Below, in pieces: positions 13,690-26,100 of a DNA stretch of 64,000 nucleotides. Each line of letters starts with the position of its first letter. The first letter of the stretch is position 1. Below the pieces are notes generated by a model, which did not search any database, was not told the DNA's origin, and was given only the letters and a program-made list of their open reading frames with translations. This DNA comes from Struthio camelus. Lineage: Eukaryota > Chordata > Aves > Struthioniformes > Struthionidae. A program made the translations under genes and the position numbers. The stretch covers positions 181,177,247-181,241,246 of the forward strand of contig NC_090942.1 in assembly GCF_040807025.1 (NCBI RefSeq), given 5' to 3'.

Positions 13690-13955
13690 CATAGAAACTC
13701 CAGGACACGGTATCATCCTGCTGCTTAAAGAACTTCTGCTACGTTGCAGCAACGTCTTTCACAGTCAGACCTTGAAATGGTCATTCACGCTTTTATTATT
13801 TTAAGATTAGATTATTGCAATTCCCTACTGGCTGCTTGCCCAATAGGACGCTGCATAAACTCCAGCTGGTGCAGAAAGCAGCTGCCAGGTTTCTCTTGTA
13901 AAAGGGACAATCTAAACATATTTCGCCCTTTTTGAAATCTTTGCCCAGATTACTG
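13690..13955 (+). pseudogene. L2/Rex-like LINE reverse transcriptase C-terminal fossil
   Basis: The frame open from 13729 reads LQQRLSQSDLEMVIHAFI then LRLDYCNSLLAACP. This is the conserved block just after the reverse transcriptase thumb in L2-type and Rex/Babar-type LINEs (known pattern: S-x-D-LE-x-[IV]-HAF...RLDYCN-[AS]-LL). A frameshift near 13850 moves the homology to a frame reading LQLVQKAAARFLL, a stop, then KGQSKHISPFLKSL, the next expected block of the same family. This is clearly different from the CR1 ORF2 C-terminus (REVILP...EYCVQ). The copy is old, carries a stop and a frameshift, and is dead. Whether it is L2 proper or a related clade is uncertain. Confidence 0.8.
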
Positions 13956-14775
13956 GTTAAATAACATATTGATTATCAAATAGTCTTTCCCATTTGTGGA
14001 GCAGAAACATGACTTTGGTCTAATGCACTTTATCAATAATTTATTTTAAATCCTTGTCCGTGAAACAAGATCCAATAAGGAAAGCAATCAGGTTGTCCCA
14101 AGGTTAACTTACAAATTGTAGTGAAGTCCTATGTTGTATCAGTTGCACTATTTTTCCCACTTAAGATAAATGATCCTGGGTTTTAGTATAGATTTTTGCA
14201 TAAAACTGCTCATGTAAGTAAATGGAACGTCACAGGTTTTCACCAGCTGAGAATCTGATCCTTGATTTCAATATCCTTTTAATTGTGTCTTTTTGTGTTT
14301 GAGAGAACTAATTACAGAGTCAGAGGGCTTTGTCTTTTTCTCTCAGGTTTATGTTCTAATGCACGCTTTGGACTGAGACTCTGCAATAGGGTGTTCTGTG
14401 TTTGAGTTCATCACAGAACAAATTCTCACAGATAAAAAAGAATTCAAAAGAGGAAAAATATTGACTTTTTCTCTTGTAGCTTACACTGCTTAACAAAGCT
14501 TGACACACTTCTCAACTTCTTAAAATTGAACAAAAACTCATTTCAGATATAAGGGACATCTGGAGAAATTAAATACTTTACTGAAATTACATTAAAACTT
14601 ATAAAAATGAAGATAGAGACACTTAGTAATTAAGAAACAAATTACTTCCAATAAAAGTGAATTCTATTTTTAAATGAGTGAAATGTGATTAAATTATTAA
14701 TCATATATACCAAAATTAATAAACTAGTAATTTTTTAAACTCTTTCTCTTCTAAAAGTCACCCACAGCAAATAAC
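13956..14775. other. AT-rich noncoding sequence, nothing recognised
   Basis: No open frame of note, no repeat family recognised. The end of the stretch leads into a pyrimidine-rich tract described in the next entry. Confidence 0.6.
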
Positions 14776-15260
14776 TGCTTTTACTTCTCTTTTGTTTTCT
14801 TTTGTAGGGGCAGGAGGGGATTAGCAGTAATCGTAAAGGAGAAGCTAGCACTCACTGGACCTCTTAGCTTTAAGAGATGTTGCACAGATACAAGGCTTTG
14901 TCGCCTGCAGCCATAGTTTATAAGATTCTGCACTACAAAAGATGTAGGTCTTTTCAGAGCCAAATTTTCTGCAGGACTGAGCTTCCTGGTAGAGGTCACT
15001 GGTGTGACTTCCAGAAACACTGAAGATGTCAAGGCAGCTTGCAGGAGGGAACTGAAGAGCTCATCTGGCCTTCTGAGACCATTGATCACAGGAAACGATC
15101 CGCAGCTTGCAGAGCGCTCACGCTGCTCTGGAGCAAAGCCTCCGAAGGTGGACGGGCCACACTCGTCTCCTCTGGCCACCCCTTGGCCCACATTTCCTTT
15201 GGGTATGGCATGCATACCTCAAGGCTTCAGATTTGTTTGTTTTGTTTTTATCATTTCAGT
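14776..15260. other. GC/CpG-richer island with splice-acceptor-like edges
   Basis: A pyrimidine-rich run with a terminal TAG at about 14777-14806 looks like a + strand 3' splice site. It is followed by about 400 bases clearly richer in GC and CpG than the surroundings, notably 15095-15175. A second acceptor-like tract ends in CAG at 15260. On the - strand a 144-codon frame (14781-15215) is the longest in the window. It overlaps + strand frames of 126 and 91 codons and has no recognisable domain. On the + strand the first 200 bases after the acceptor have stops in all frames, so a coding + exon starting there is unlikely. Options are a noncoding RNA exon, an unrecognised old repeat, or a pseudogene fragment. 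I cannot choose between them. Confidence 0.35.
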
Positions 15261-17155
15261 GCCCAAAACAGCAGTGAGGGCTGCATGGTCCTCAGAAGAC
15301 CGGCTGTTTTATAGTGTGGGACTGAGTGTACTGAAGATGTTGCATGCCTTGCAGTGTGGTGTAGAGTTGTGTGAAGGTCATTAAATATACAAAGTGTGAC
15401 AGTATTGCACTGGAGGATGTAATTAGGAAGCCAAACCCCATGAGCACCAAACTGGAAGAATAAGTAATTTGACAGTGTAGGCACACTCATCATCTTCATT
15501 TATAAAATTGAATGGGAGCTTAGACATGCAATTCTCCCTCTCAAAAACAAATGCTAGACAGCAGAGAAGTAGCTATGGCTCTGTGCATTTTTTGTCCTGA
15601 ATTCCTTTTAAGAATGAATATGACACTGCTTAAGTAAATTAACTGTCACACTGGATCATTCACATAGCATTAAACCCTAGTGTGGGTCTGCACCCATAGT
15701 CCCAGGTATTGAAATGTTTTAAGCTACTGAGACACCTAGATCATCCACAACAGTCTGGGGGTTTTTGTTTGTTTTTTATAGTTTGTTTATGAATTTACTT
15801 TGATTTATTCATTTATGATGCATAAAATAGAAGTAGTTGCCTAGTCTGTAAATTTGATCTTGAGGTAGTTGCTTTAAATTTCTATGGCTCCCTGAAGCTG
15901 TCCTTTTTACTTTATGGTCTCTTTTTCTCCAATTAGTATGGGGCAAGAGAAGAATAAAAGAGGTTCCCTGTGAACATTTCATTTCATTTGTGCTGTGATT
16001 AGCCAGGAAGTCTATTCAAGAGGAGATTATACCGGTCTGTTTCAAAACAGATTTTTACAGACAAAACCTCAGCAATAAATTAAAATGACACTGTTACACA
16101 GTTCACTGCACAATTTTACAATATCTTACACTGGAGGTTTACAGACTTTCAAATACTAAATACATATTCAAAAAAGGATAAAGTCAATTGTTGATTCTGG
16201 CCAACAAGGCAAGACATAAGAAAATACACATAAGAAATGACACATACTGTTAACAGCATTTATTGCTCTAGGTAAATTACCAGTATCAGACTTTTATTTA
16301 CATCCCATGAAACTCTCATTCTATTTAATATCTCACAATAAATTACACCATGTTCTTCTGTAGGATTATTATAGGGAATTTGAATTACGGAAATAGGCAG
16401 CCTTTGTCACTAGTTCCTGCACATTGGTAATACAGAATCTGTTATGATATTCCTTGATGGCAGGAAAGACGACATTTGTTTCAGGTTTTTGGGGTTTTTT
16501 TTGTTTTTTTTTTTTAGAGGAGGGGGCAAGATGAGAGAGGATGCACTATTTTCCATACATTTTTCCCAGTGATTTAAATAAAAATGTATTTCATTGCTGA
16601 TAAAACTGAAAAGCGGAATTTCTACTAACGGCTGTTATTTAACTAGGTGAAGGAATATATTTAATTGAAGACATAAAGTAAGAACACAGCATGGTGGGGG
16701 ACAATTATATTTACTAGAAACAGATGAAGTGATAAATGCACAGTGTGTTTTTTGAAATATTCTCTGGATGTGGGTGTGGGTGTATACTACACCCTATTAC
16801 GGTGAATATACGATGTTTTTTTACAGCATTATGTAATGGTGTATTCTAGTATAAATATATAGAATTTAATCAGATATCTGTGTTAAGACTTTTTAATGAT
16901 GCCCCACAAAATACGACCAAGTAGGTAGAATATTTCTGATTAAAGCAGTGCCAGTTATATCCCCCAAAAACTATGAAAAGCAACAGATTTTGTTTGTTAT
17001 CAGTGCTGGAGATGTGGATGGTCAGCTAGCATAAATTCAGATGTGTTATGCTGAACAGGTAACCTGTAGAATCAGTTTCCATATATATGGAGTTTTTGAT
17101 AGCTGAAATACAATTATTTTCTTCTGAAAGGGCTGTAGCCTTATTGGATGACTAT
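15261..17155. other. AT-rich noncoding sequence, T/G homopolymer tract
   Basis: No gene is recognised. A T-rich run with G interruptions lies at about 16486-16516, followed by AGAGGAGGGGGC. A short GTGGGT repeat is at about 16768-16782. Confidence 0.55.
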
Positions 17156-17194
17156 TTTAATTAATTAATTTTAATTAATTAATGTTAATTAATT
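17156..17194. repeat. TTAA/TTAATTAA low-complexity tract
   Basis: About 39 bases made almost wholly of TTAATTAA-type units lie immediately next to the 5' end of a CR1 copy. The tract is seen directly. It could be an older AT-rich insertion target or could have expanded after the insertion. Confidence 0.85.
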
Positions 17195-17596
17195 GAAAGG
17201 CTGAGAGAGCTGGGACTGTTCAGCCCGGAGAAGAGAAGACTGAGAGGAGATCTGATCAATATGTGTAAGTATCTGAAAAGAGGGTGTGGAGAGGATGGAA
17301 CCAGACTATTTTCAGTGGTGCCCAGTGACAGGACAAGAGGCAACAGGCACAAAGTGAAACACAGGAAGTTCCATATCAACATGAGGAAAAACTTCTTTAC
17401 CGTGAGGGTGCCTGAGCACTGGACCGGGTTGCCCAGACATGTTGTGGAGTCTCTTTCCCTGGAGATATTCAAAACCTGCCTGGATGCAATCCGAGGCAAT
17501 GTGGTCCAGGTGATCTTGCATGAGCAGGGAGGTTGGACTAGATGACCTCCAGAGGTCCCTTCCAACCTCGGCCATTCTGTGATTCTGTGATTCTAT
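17195..17596 (+). mobile_element. CR1 3' end (truncated, ~400 bp)
   Basis: It starts at the 'aggctgagagagctgggact' block that encodes the last CR1 ORF2 residues (RLRELGLFS) and continues through the 3' untranslated region: 'ctgatcaatatgtgtaagta', 'gaaaaacttctttaccgtga', 'gagatattcaaaacctgcct', 'gactagatgacctccagagg'. It ends in repeated ATTCTGTG units followed by ATTCTATA at about 17575-17596. The 94-codon + frame and the antisense frames of 103-126 codons here are shadows of this repeat, not genes. It retains more family matches than the 10 kb copy in the shared region, so it may be a younger insertion. Confidence 0.95.
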
Positions 17597-20500
17597 AATA
17601 TATAGAAACTTGAAATTAGACATCAGAAAGGCAGTTATCCATATCTGAGCTAGATATCATTGCTCCCTGTATAAAAAGCTGTTTTTAGGAGACTTCATCT
17701 GACTTACTTTAGAATACCTAATTCTCTATATTGACCTAAAGAAGTCTCAGGTCTCTAACTCAGGCACAGACATTTAAATTTATATTAGTAGTTAAATTAG
17801 TTCAAATTTATATTAGTTATAAATGTCTATTGTAGACATTTAAATTTATATTAGTTCATCTGATCAATCCAAAACAATGGAGAAGTTTTAGAAATATTAA
17901 AATTCTTGAAATGCTCTTTTTACCCTATTAAATATTTTAACACACATACATGAGGCTATATCACAGACCTTCCATAAATCTCTCTCAGCTCTTATTCAAG
18001 CTACCTCAATTTAGGGAAATCACACTTATAAGGTAATGATTACTTACACATAGGAAACAGTAAAAGGTAATCCCAACTGTCTTTAGAACTACAAATTTAT
18101 ATTTCAGCATATAAATAACTATACCAAAAAAATCTATAAATGCGATAGAAACTTTAACTATACCTATATTCTTCTCCATGAATGACTTTTTCAAGATATA
18201 GAAATTGACATCATATATTTTTCTTGCATCAGTAGATAATTTTCAGTCACAGATTTTGTACATGACCTTTGCCTAGTTTTAATGTTTTAGCTTGCTTTAT
18301 TTTCCCCCGCTAAATCTATGATCCTTCTCAAAAGAATACTGCTTTTATTTTCAGTTAAATCATCATTTGGCTTCAAGCTTTATATGAGTTTAAAGGATTT
18401 TAGTTGTTACAGGAAATGTGAAGGAATTAATGAGTACTAGTTTTTTTGTTAGGTGAGTATTAAGAGTATTAACAAAAGGAACTGTTTTATTCTTGCAAGA
18501 CTATGAGTGCTTAAAGTAGTCGGAGCACATTCTATTATCCACATACTTTATCATTGATTTGGTCAGTTTCAGAGAGCTTAGCAAGACTCCTTTTTATTTA
18601 CATATAACACAGTACCCATAATTTCACCGTGCGCAACTTAAATATTTGATATTATTCTTTTTTTTCCCACAGTCTCCTTTCACAGTATGTACAATATTAA
18701 TTTTAACCATCCGACAAATCATTCTGGAAAAAAATATAGAAGCTAATATCAACAGTTCGAAACAGTTTTGTCTTCTAAAACATGTTACCCTCAGTCTCAC
18801 AGTATTAATTTCACATAATAATTATCATTGTTCCGAATGGCATAGGAATACTCATTAGATAGTTGTTAAGTTACAGCCAGCTATTTCATAACTCTAACAA
18901 AGAACCTTCTGGATCAATACCAAAACTATTAGTCAAACTCCAAATGAAATATTCCTCCTTTTCTCTATGAGAAATAAGGTTCTTGTATCATCATAAAAAA
19001 CACTTTTCTTTTTGTCTTTAAATATCACAGTTTGGCAGGAGAAAAAGAGAAGTAATAATAAAAAAAAAAAAAAAAACACCCAGAACTTCTAATACATAAG
19101 TGGAAGCAAATATTGTACCCCACATATTTGTAGCACTATTTAAACATATACTGGCATTATTACATCTTGCCATTTTTTCAGATGTATCTCCTTGAAACAC
19201 TTTGAATGACTAGATGTAACTTAAACATTCTTTCACTAGCAAGAGTAATAAAGTTCAAGCTGAAACATATGTAGATCATCAGTGTGTATGCATAAGTGTA
19301 TGTTTTTGTGCATACAGATACAGATTTAAAATAATACACATCGTATCAGGCAAATAGCTGCCTCTGTTCTCAGCTGTTCCAAAGAGGTAGAGTGCATTTG
19401 AAGACACTCATCTATTTTCACCAGCCTGGATTCTGGCTAGTGGTATCAATATATATCATACGCTTTTCTATTGTGAGGGCATCAGGGAAGCAGTCGTTCT
19501 TGATTAGTGGAATTTCTGTCATCCAAAGAACATATTAAAAAATAAATATCACTTTTCATTACTTTTTTGCATTAGGTATACAATGATGTGACAAAAAATT
19601 GAGCAAGAATTAAAAGTCACAATATAGCCTTGAGACCAGAGATGTTTTCTTTACTGATCTGGAACTTGGACATCTTAATTATTTGCTCTTGTGTGCAAAG
19701 AAATGCTCATGGGTCAATCACAGACTGTAAATCTTTAATATGCACATAATTGAAGGCTTTTTTTTTTTTCATTAAGAACTCAGAAAATTTAAACTTTCTT
19801 CTTTTGCTTGGGATTGTTTTTATTTGTGGAGTCAGCTACATTGTTCTGGAGATTTTCTTCCCAGGATTCTTTCTTTAGTGAATTAAAAGTGAATATAATG
19901 AATTCAGTTCTACTCTGGATTATTTACTGTTTTCCATCTTGTAATTAAATAATGTATAGGTCTATAACTGAAATGATGCCAGGTGCTTGTCACCTTGCAC
20001 TAGGCAACCTAATCCCATATTTACCTTTAATTGCTCTCTGAAACCTATTATTTTCAACATTCTAAACCAGGTCTTCTCTGCCCAAGGTAGCTAATTAAAG
20101 AGTATCTAGATACTGCATATACACAGAAGACTTCTGAATAATACATGAAGATTGACTGAAGTCAATTTCTTTACATTTTTATCTTTTATTCATTAGGATT
20201 TTTCAGAAAAATAAGGTTTGCTAAGGCAAAAATCAAATGCCACCATACTTCTAATCCTTCACAGTAGAGTTTAAAATATCGTGAAGTAACAGTGACTAGA
20301 CCTGAGTATCTGGAAAGCTGAAGGACATAAGCTATTAAGGAGTTCTATTAGTTATACCACCTAATGAACATATATTCTTTGCATTTTGGTGCAGTGACCT
20401 TTCATCAGTATCTTTAGCCACTTTTTGATATGTTATAATATTCTTTCACAATCCAAATCACTTGTCAACAAAATGAAATTAAGAGAGATATAATAAGGCG

Positions 20501-22789
20501 GATTTCAAGTAAGAATGATAGCTACTTTGACTAAAGAGACCTTATCTTTTGAAGTGCCTTTCATAGAGTTTTGTCGTATTTTATATCTTTGAGCTACTAA
20601 TATTTTTAAGATGTTCAGGGTTTACACTGAGGTCTTTGATTTAGCCAGCAAAAAGGATTTTTGCTTGTTTGAAAATACATCTTGAGTGACTCAGAACTTA
20701 AGCACATCTCCAATATCTGACATGTTTCATCAAGCTAGGTTCAAATTTCTTGTGTAATGTAAACCTAAAGTTCCCACCTTTCAAAGTGACAATTTATGCT
20801 TCCTAATGTGCAGCCACAGAGAACTCATCCCTCCTGTATTTAAGGGAGGTGAGTTACCTCAATGTAGTTTAGGATTAGGAAGCATAACTACAAGTAGAGG
20901 TTCTGGACTGGTCACTATCTGTGATGAATGTGGAATTCACATTAGTGATTGCCACAGAGGGATTGTCTGCTGTAATATCCAGAAAGTCTCCAGACAGAGG
21001 GGGACCAATGTCATGGCCAGGAGACTAACTACTTGTATGCTCTTGGAGATAGGGTTTTGGAAACTTGAGACAGGCTTTTGGAAACAGTACTCTATTTTAG
21101 CCGCGGATGGCACACTGTCTGCTGTGGAAGTTTCTGTGTGATGTCTCAGAGCTACTGTATTAGTATTAGACACAAAGAGTATCTGTTCTTAATGACCTGG
21201 CATAAACCTTTGTGTGGGAAACTTTTCAGTTTTGCTGTCCTCCTCCTCCTCTAGCTACTTATTACTGTATTCTGATGTTGCAAATATCCCTTTAACCAAG
21301 AGGGTTACATCACACCTTCAAACTTTAAACCTTTAATTAATCAGCTGTATTAATTACTAGCTTAAATTGAGACATATGTCAAAACTTCTGGAACATTGCA
21401 GCCCATAGTGCAGAGGACCTTAGTTATAATAATAGTTTTACATTACTCAGCACAAATGGGATTGTATCTGTATTTCCACTAAGCCTCAATGCTTCTCCAG
21501 CAGAGATGATAACGTGGGAGGATCAACTGATCTGAATAGATAACCCTAGTTTTCCCTTCTATTCAAGGAATCTTTCTAAAAGAGTGGACTTCCAATTAGT
21601 GTCTAAGTCTCAGTGTTTTGAAATATAGACTTGACAAATGTATGCTGGTATTAAATATATGACATGTCATGGATTTTCCACTGCTAATTGAATTCCATAC
21701 TGACCACAAGAAACCAACCAATCACAAAACGAACTAAAAACTGTACAGAAAGAATATGTCTGTTTTATGAGGTTAAATCATAACTTATTAGAGCATTACT
21801 CAGACATTTAAAGGTAAAGCAGATACGCTAGGAGGTAATTTATTGTGAGTGAGCATGAAGAGAGACAGCCGAATCCCTTTTACTATAGCAATAACTCCTT
21901 TCTGTATGCTTTCCATGAAGACCAGGATTGGTCAAAAAAATTGTTCTTCACGTGTCCTCAAAGTAATTTTTATATCATTTTTTTTCACACCCATTTCTTT
22001 TTAACCGTGCAATCAATCAGTCAATCGTAATTAAGTCATTATATACAATTACACTTGATATAATATTTAATATTTTCCGCTAGCATAAAAACTTAAACTT
22101 AGTACAGTATATTGATGAATGGTTAGCTATTAACTAACCATTTTTGCTGTTGCTTTAGTTTTCTTTGGGTTTTAGACAGGGAAGCTCATTTGTAATAATC
22201 ATATAGCAGCTTTTCTCTTTAAAAATAAACATTTTTGGTTCTTCAGGGAAATAACTACTTTTCTAATGGAAACAAATGGAGAAGGTCTGCTAGATCAGTT
22301 CATTGATTTCACTCTTCATATATCTTGATATTGATCTGTAACACTGATTTTTCTCTTATATCTTTTTGTGTCTCCTTTTGAAAGTCCAAAATTATGAGAA
22401 ATTCTAGCTTTTCCACCACACTAGGTTCATGCATCTCTCTGTCAAGAAGTCTGTTTCTGGAGCTCTATATAAACATTCATAAAATTGATTTCAACTTTAA
22501 TTTAGTCATACGCCTATACCTGGCACACCTGTATCACTTCGAACGTTGATACACAGGTACATTGTTCTCCACTTCATATCTTTTCCTGGCTTCTTAAAGT
22601 TAGTGGAAGTTCCTCCATTAACATGAGTAGGAACAGAAGGAAGCACTTGCTAATCTTTATTCTCATGGTCATAACCAGGTCTTACATTTTCACAGTAAGT
22701 CATGATCTCCAGTCATCTAGTTATTTTGTTATTGTTATCGTTATCTTTCAGCTTTCACTTCTGCTTAAATTCACCCATAGCATGGTTCC
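17597..22789. other. AT-rich noncoding sequence with small duplications
   Basis: It holds a duplicated AT-rich 22-mer (17768-17789 and 17834-17855), an A-run of 17 at 19060-19076, a 21-bp imperfect tandem repeat at about 21051-21092, and a short CCT run at about 21238-21252. A 111-codon frame at 20806-21141 has no family features, and part of it (GFWKLET/GFWKQYS) comes from the 21-bp repeat. Confidence 0.5.
17768..17855. repeat. Duplicated 22-mer with a hairpin
   Basis: An identical 22-base AT-rich word beginning AGACATTTAAATTT occurs at 17768-17789 and again at 17834-17855, with a shortened third copy near 17803. Just before the second copy, AAATGTCTA (17821-17829) and TAGACATTT (17833-17841) form a perfect 9-bp inverted repeat with a 3-base loop. 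This is consistent with local replication slippage or template switching. Confidence 0.8.
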
Positions 22790-23190
22790 CAGAACAAGAT
22801 ACTGTAAGTGAGATTTTCCATCTCTTACTTCCTGTTGTGCTATTTCAGCATTTGTAATGCAACTTTGTGTTCCTGCAGCTTCCTTTATATTTGCACATTT
22901 CTATTAAATTCAAAAAGTGGCTTATAATTTTTTTGGTCATGTTTTACAGCAAACTCATGCCTAATCATGAGTCAGGAATCAACAATTCTAATCTCTTCTG
23001 CCATTTATATTTCCAATAATTTTCTCATCAATATAATTTACACATTTTAATTTTGAAATTAATTCCACCTGAATTCTGTTTTGTAATCCTCATCCACTCT
23101 TTCTTGTTTGTATTATTTGTCTACACTCACTAAGGTTGATACCCTGTCCAAGTGTGACATCATTTATGCAAAAACAGATTGTTCCTGAAA
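22790..23190 (-). mobile_element. Possible very old CR1 fossil (antisense)
   Basis: Read on the + strand, a series of short phrases occurs in the order expected for the antisense of an old CR1 reverse transcriptase: 'catggttcccagaac' near 22781, a 'tttttttggtc...aaactcatg' stretch near 22929-22959, a 'ctaatctcttctgccat' segment near 22990, and 'gtgtgacatcatttatgcaa' near 23153. Each match is weak, but the order fits. Divergence is high and no frame is open on the - strand. This is my least certain transposon call. Confidence 0.35.
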
Positions 23191-26100
23191 AAAGCAACAT
23201 GAAGATCGAAAAATATAAACCAGTCAAAATGTAGAAAATAAGAGAAGGGCTATCTTCTCTCTACATACGAGCCTTCATTCATGTTTTGTTGTGAGTTGCC
23301 TGTTATCTGTACGGTATAATTCACGTAGCCTAATTTAACATATCTAAATTTGTTGTGCATTTCTCACTAGCTGTCTGAATAAGTTAGTCATCTGTCCTGC
23401 CTGTGCAGTCAACATAGACAAGCATCTCAGAAAGAGATTTCAATCCATTTTAAGATAGATGTCTAATATAGGTGTTACCTAGAGATATCAGTCTTTCTCT
23501 ATTCACTTATACAGGAAGTGTATTTAGCTAGTTTAGACAAAAGCCCTAAATTTTAAGTGGTAGAGTTAGGTGAACTGAATCTCAGAAACAGTTGGTGTAA
23601 AGTAGCATTTTCAGGCTCTTGTTGGACAAGTTTCTGCACCAGTCTTGATAAAACTGTATTAATAACAAAATAGGAGAAACAGTAAGCAGGAATATTCTGC
23701 TATAGCTCTAAAAAACTGGAGGGAAATCATTTGCTTATATTGTCATATTCTATGTCCTGAAAGTTACAAATATATATTTTTTAACCTTAGGCGCGATAAG
23801 CTGTGTATGATACTTTATAATTTAAGAAATACATGAAACCAGAAGTCTGACTCTATACATAAATAAAAGCTATGTCTCCACTGAACTGTCTGGAGTTGTT
23901 CTGGGAAGATTTTAAATAAGAGGATGCTGCACGATTTGGCAAATATTTTTAATACTGTCTCTCTCTGGAAATCTATAAATGTATTGACTTGAGACTGCTA
24001 CTAAATCTTGCCTGCCTGTGTGTTGGGCAATATCAGACCATATGAAGAAAAAATTCAGGAGTCATAAAAGAAAAAGCTCTGTCCCTTTTTTTTGTCAGCC
24101 TCACAAAGGCAGATAAGATACTCCAGTTATGTCACCTGCGCTACATGTCCAATCAAAAGAACACAGGTTCACTCTATTTTTTTTTTCTGAGAACACCTAT
24201 TTTACTTCAAAACTATAATCTTCTTTTGTATCAGTTAAATCAGTTAACAATTTGTTGACAGATGATACAGATCATGGTTAGACACAAATTCCTAAAATTC
24301 TAAAGAAGAAAACTATTACTGATAGCCATAAATCTAAATTATGATGATTGTTACAATGGAAGCAGTGATAAAAATATGTAAGTAAGAAATAAAGTTTTTT
24401 GTTTATTTGTTTGTTTTTTTTAATACTGTAAGTAGTCATTATATAAATGCCCAAGATACATGGTGAATTCTGCATTCTTTGAAGTATCTAAATTGAAATA
24501 TGATAGCTTTCTAAAAGATACTCGAAAGTAATTGGTTTGCTGCCAGAACTAAATCCTGTGAACCCTACTATACAACCAGACAGACTACCTTACTGTAACA
24601 GTATCTTTGGGCCTGAAAACACGTAATTCTAAGTATATACTCTATAGTCAAAAAAAAAAAAACTCCTAATGTTTTAGGAGAGTTCTCTTTAGACAGAATT
24701 TAAGGTAACAGTTTTAAACTTTAGCTAGTGTCCAAAATAATAAGTGGAGCAGCAGAAACAAAACAATCTGGGTAGAGGAGTCAGTTGTTCTAGATTCCAT
24801 CCTCGCTTCTGACACGCAACATAGGATTCATATTATCTTACTTCAGACTTTTACAGTAGAGATATCTGCCTCTGAACTTAGACTTCCCTCACAGATAATA
24901 GAGAAATATATAATTCTTGAGTACAATTCATCTCGTTCATCATGTATAGTTAGTTAGATGAATAACACCTTAATGAGCATCTGTGCCTATACAGAAGGGA
25001 AGGGGAGCCAAGAGGGACTAGCTAAAAAATAGCCCCTGACTTTGTAGATAACTAAAATTAAATAAGATTTATCCCACCCAGTATGACATGTGCTAGGTAA
25101 TTAAAAACATAATTTGCTCCACAGAAAATCTCTGTAAAGTGAGTATTACAGCATGTGCTCACTATTGATATTGTGGGTATTCATAGAAGTGTTTCACAAT
25201 CATTTAATGATATAAGTTCTATTTCTTTATACTGAATATACTGAAACATTTAAGTTTTCCATAAGTCCTTAAATATGTAAAATGATTCTAGTTTTAAAGC
25301 ATATCATAAATCCTGAATTTTAGAAATATTGTCTACATTTCTGATTTTAATGACTAGCTTATACTTACACTTACACTTCTCACTTACGTTTACAAGTGCT
25401 TTATATACCTGACTAGTTTCAATAGCTGAATTAGGAAAGTCATGCAAATGTTTCCATTTTATTTGCTGTTTTAAATGACAATATCAAGCCAAAAAGATAA
25501 TAATAACATTTGCATGGTATTGTAAATTTATTTGCACGTATTTTATTTAAAAATGGATTTTGCATTGTAGATAGGTTTTAGCTATAATGAGGCACAGTGT
25601 TCAGTTGTCAGCATAATTGGATTTTATGAAATATTGATGCATTATTATATACAGATTGTATTCTATGCACACAAGAAAAATGTTTAATTAAGCACTAAAT
25701 ATATTTTGAAATAATACCTGTTTACTTTTAGATTTCATTTATGGAGACAATAATTATATTTTTGTTCAAACAGCAATAAAATATTATTCCGTAAATAACA
25801 GTGCAATACTAAAGGAAAGGTAGGCTGTAAGGAAAAGCTAATATATTTTTATTTCTAACATCTAGGAAACCTAATGACTCCAGTGATCTCTCTGGTTTTC
25901 ACCAAGTTTCTCTGTTTACTAGCCTTTGCAGCAGCAGCATAATCTCACATTTACAAATCCCAAAAGAAGAGTAAATCACATTCGTAATGAGCCCAAAATG
26001 CAAACGACAAACATAAGTAGTATAACACAAGAAAACAAAGTTTTTTTGCAGCTTAAATGAATAAAATCTAGTTATCTTTCTGTAGCTTTCATAAGATTCG

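Noticed and set aside
17185..17623. Open frames of 94-126 codons on both strands
   Set aside because: They lie in the CR1 3' region, which is recognisable to its terminal repeats; multiple overlapping frames are usual for this repeat.
24650..24680. Hairpin plus T-tract on the - strand resembling an intrinsic terminator
   Set aside because: CTCCTAA/TTAGGAG with an adjacent A13 looks like a bacterial terminator, but the window is vertebrate nuclear DNA and such arrangements arise by chance next to homopolymers.
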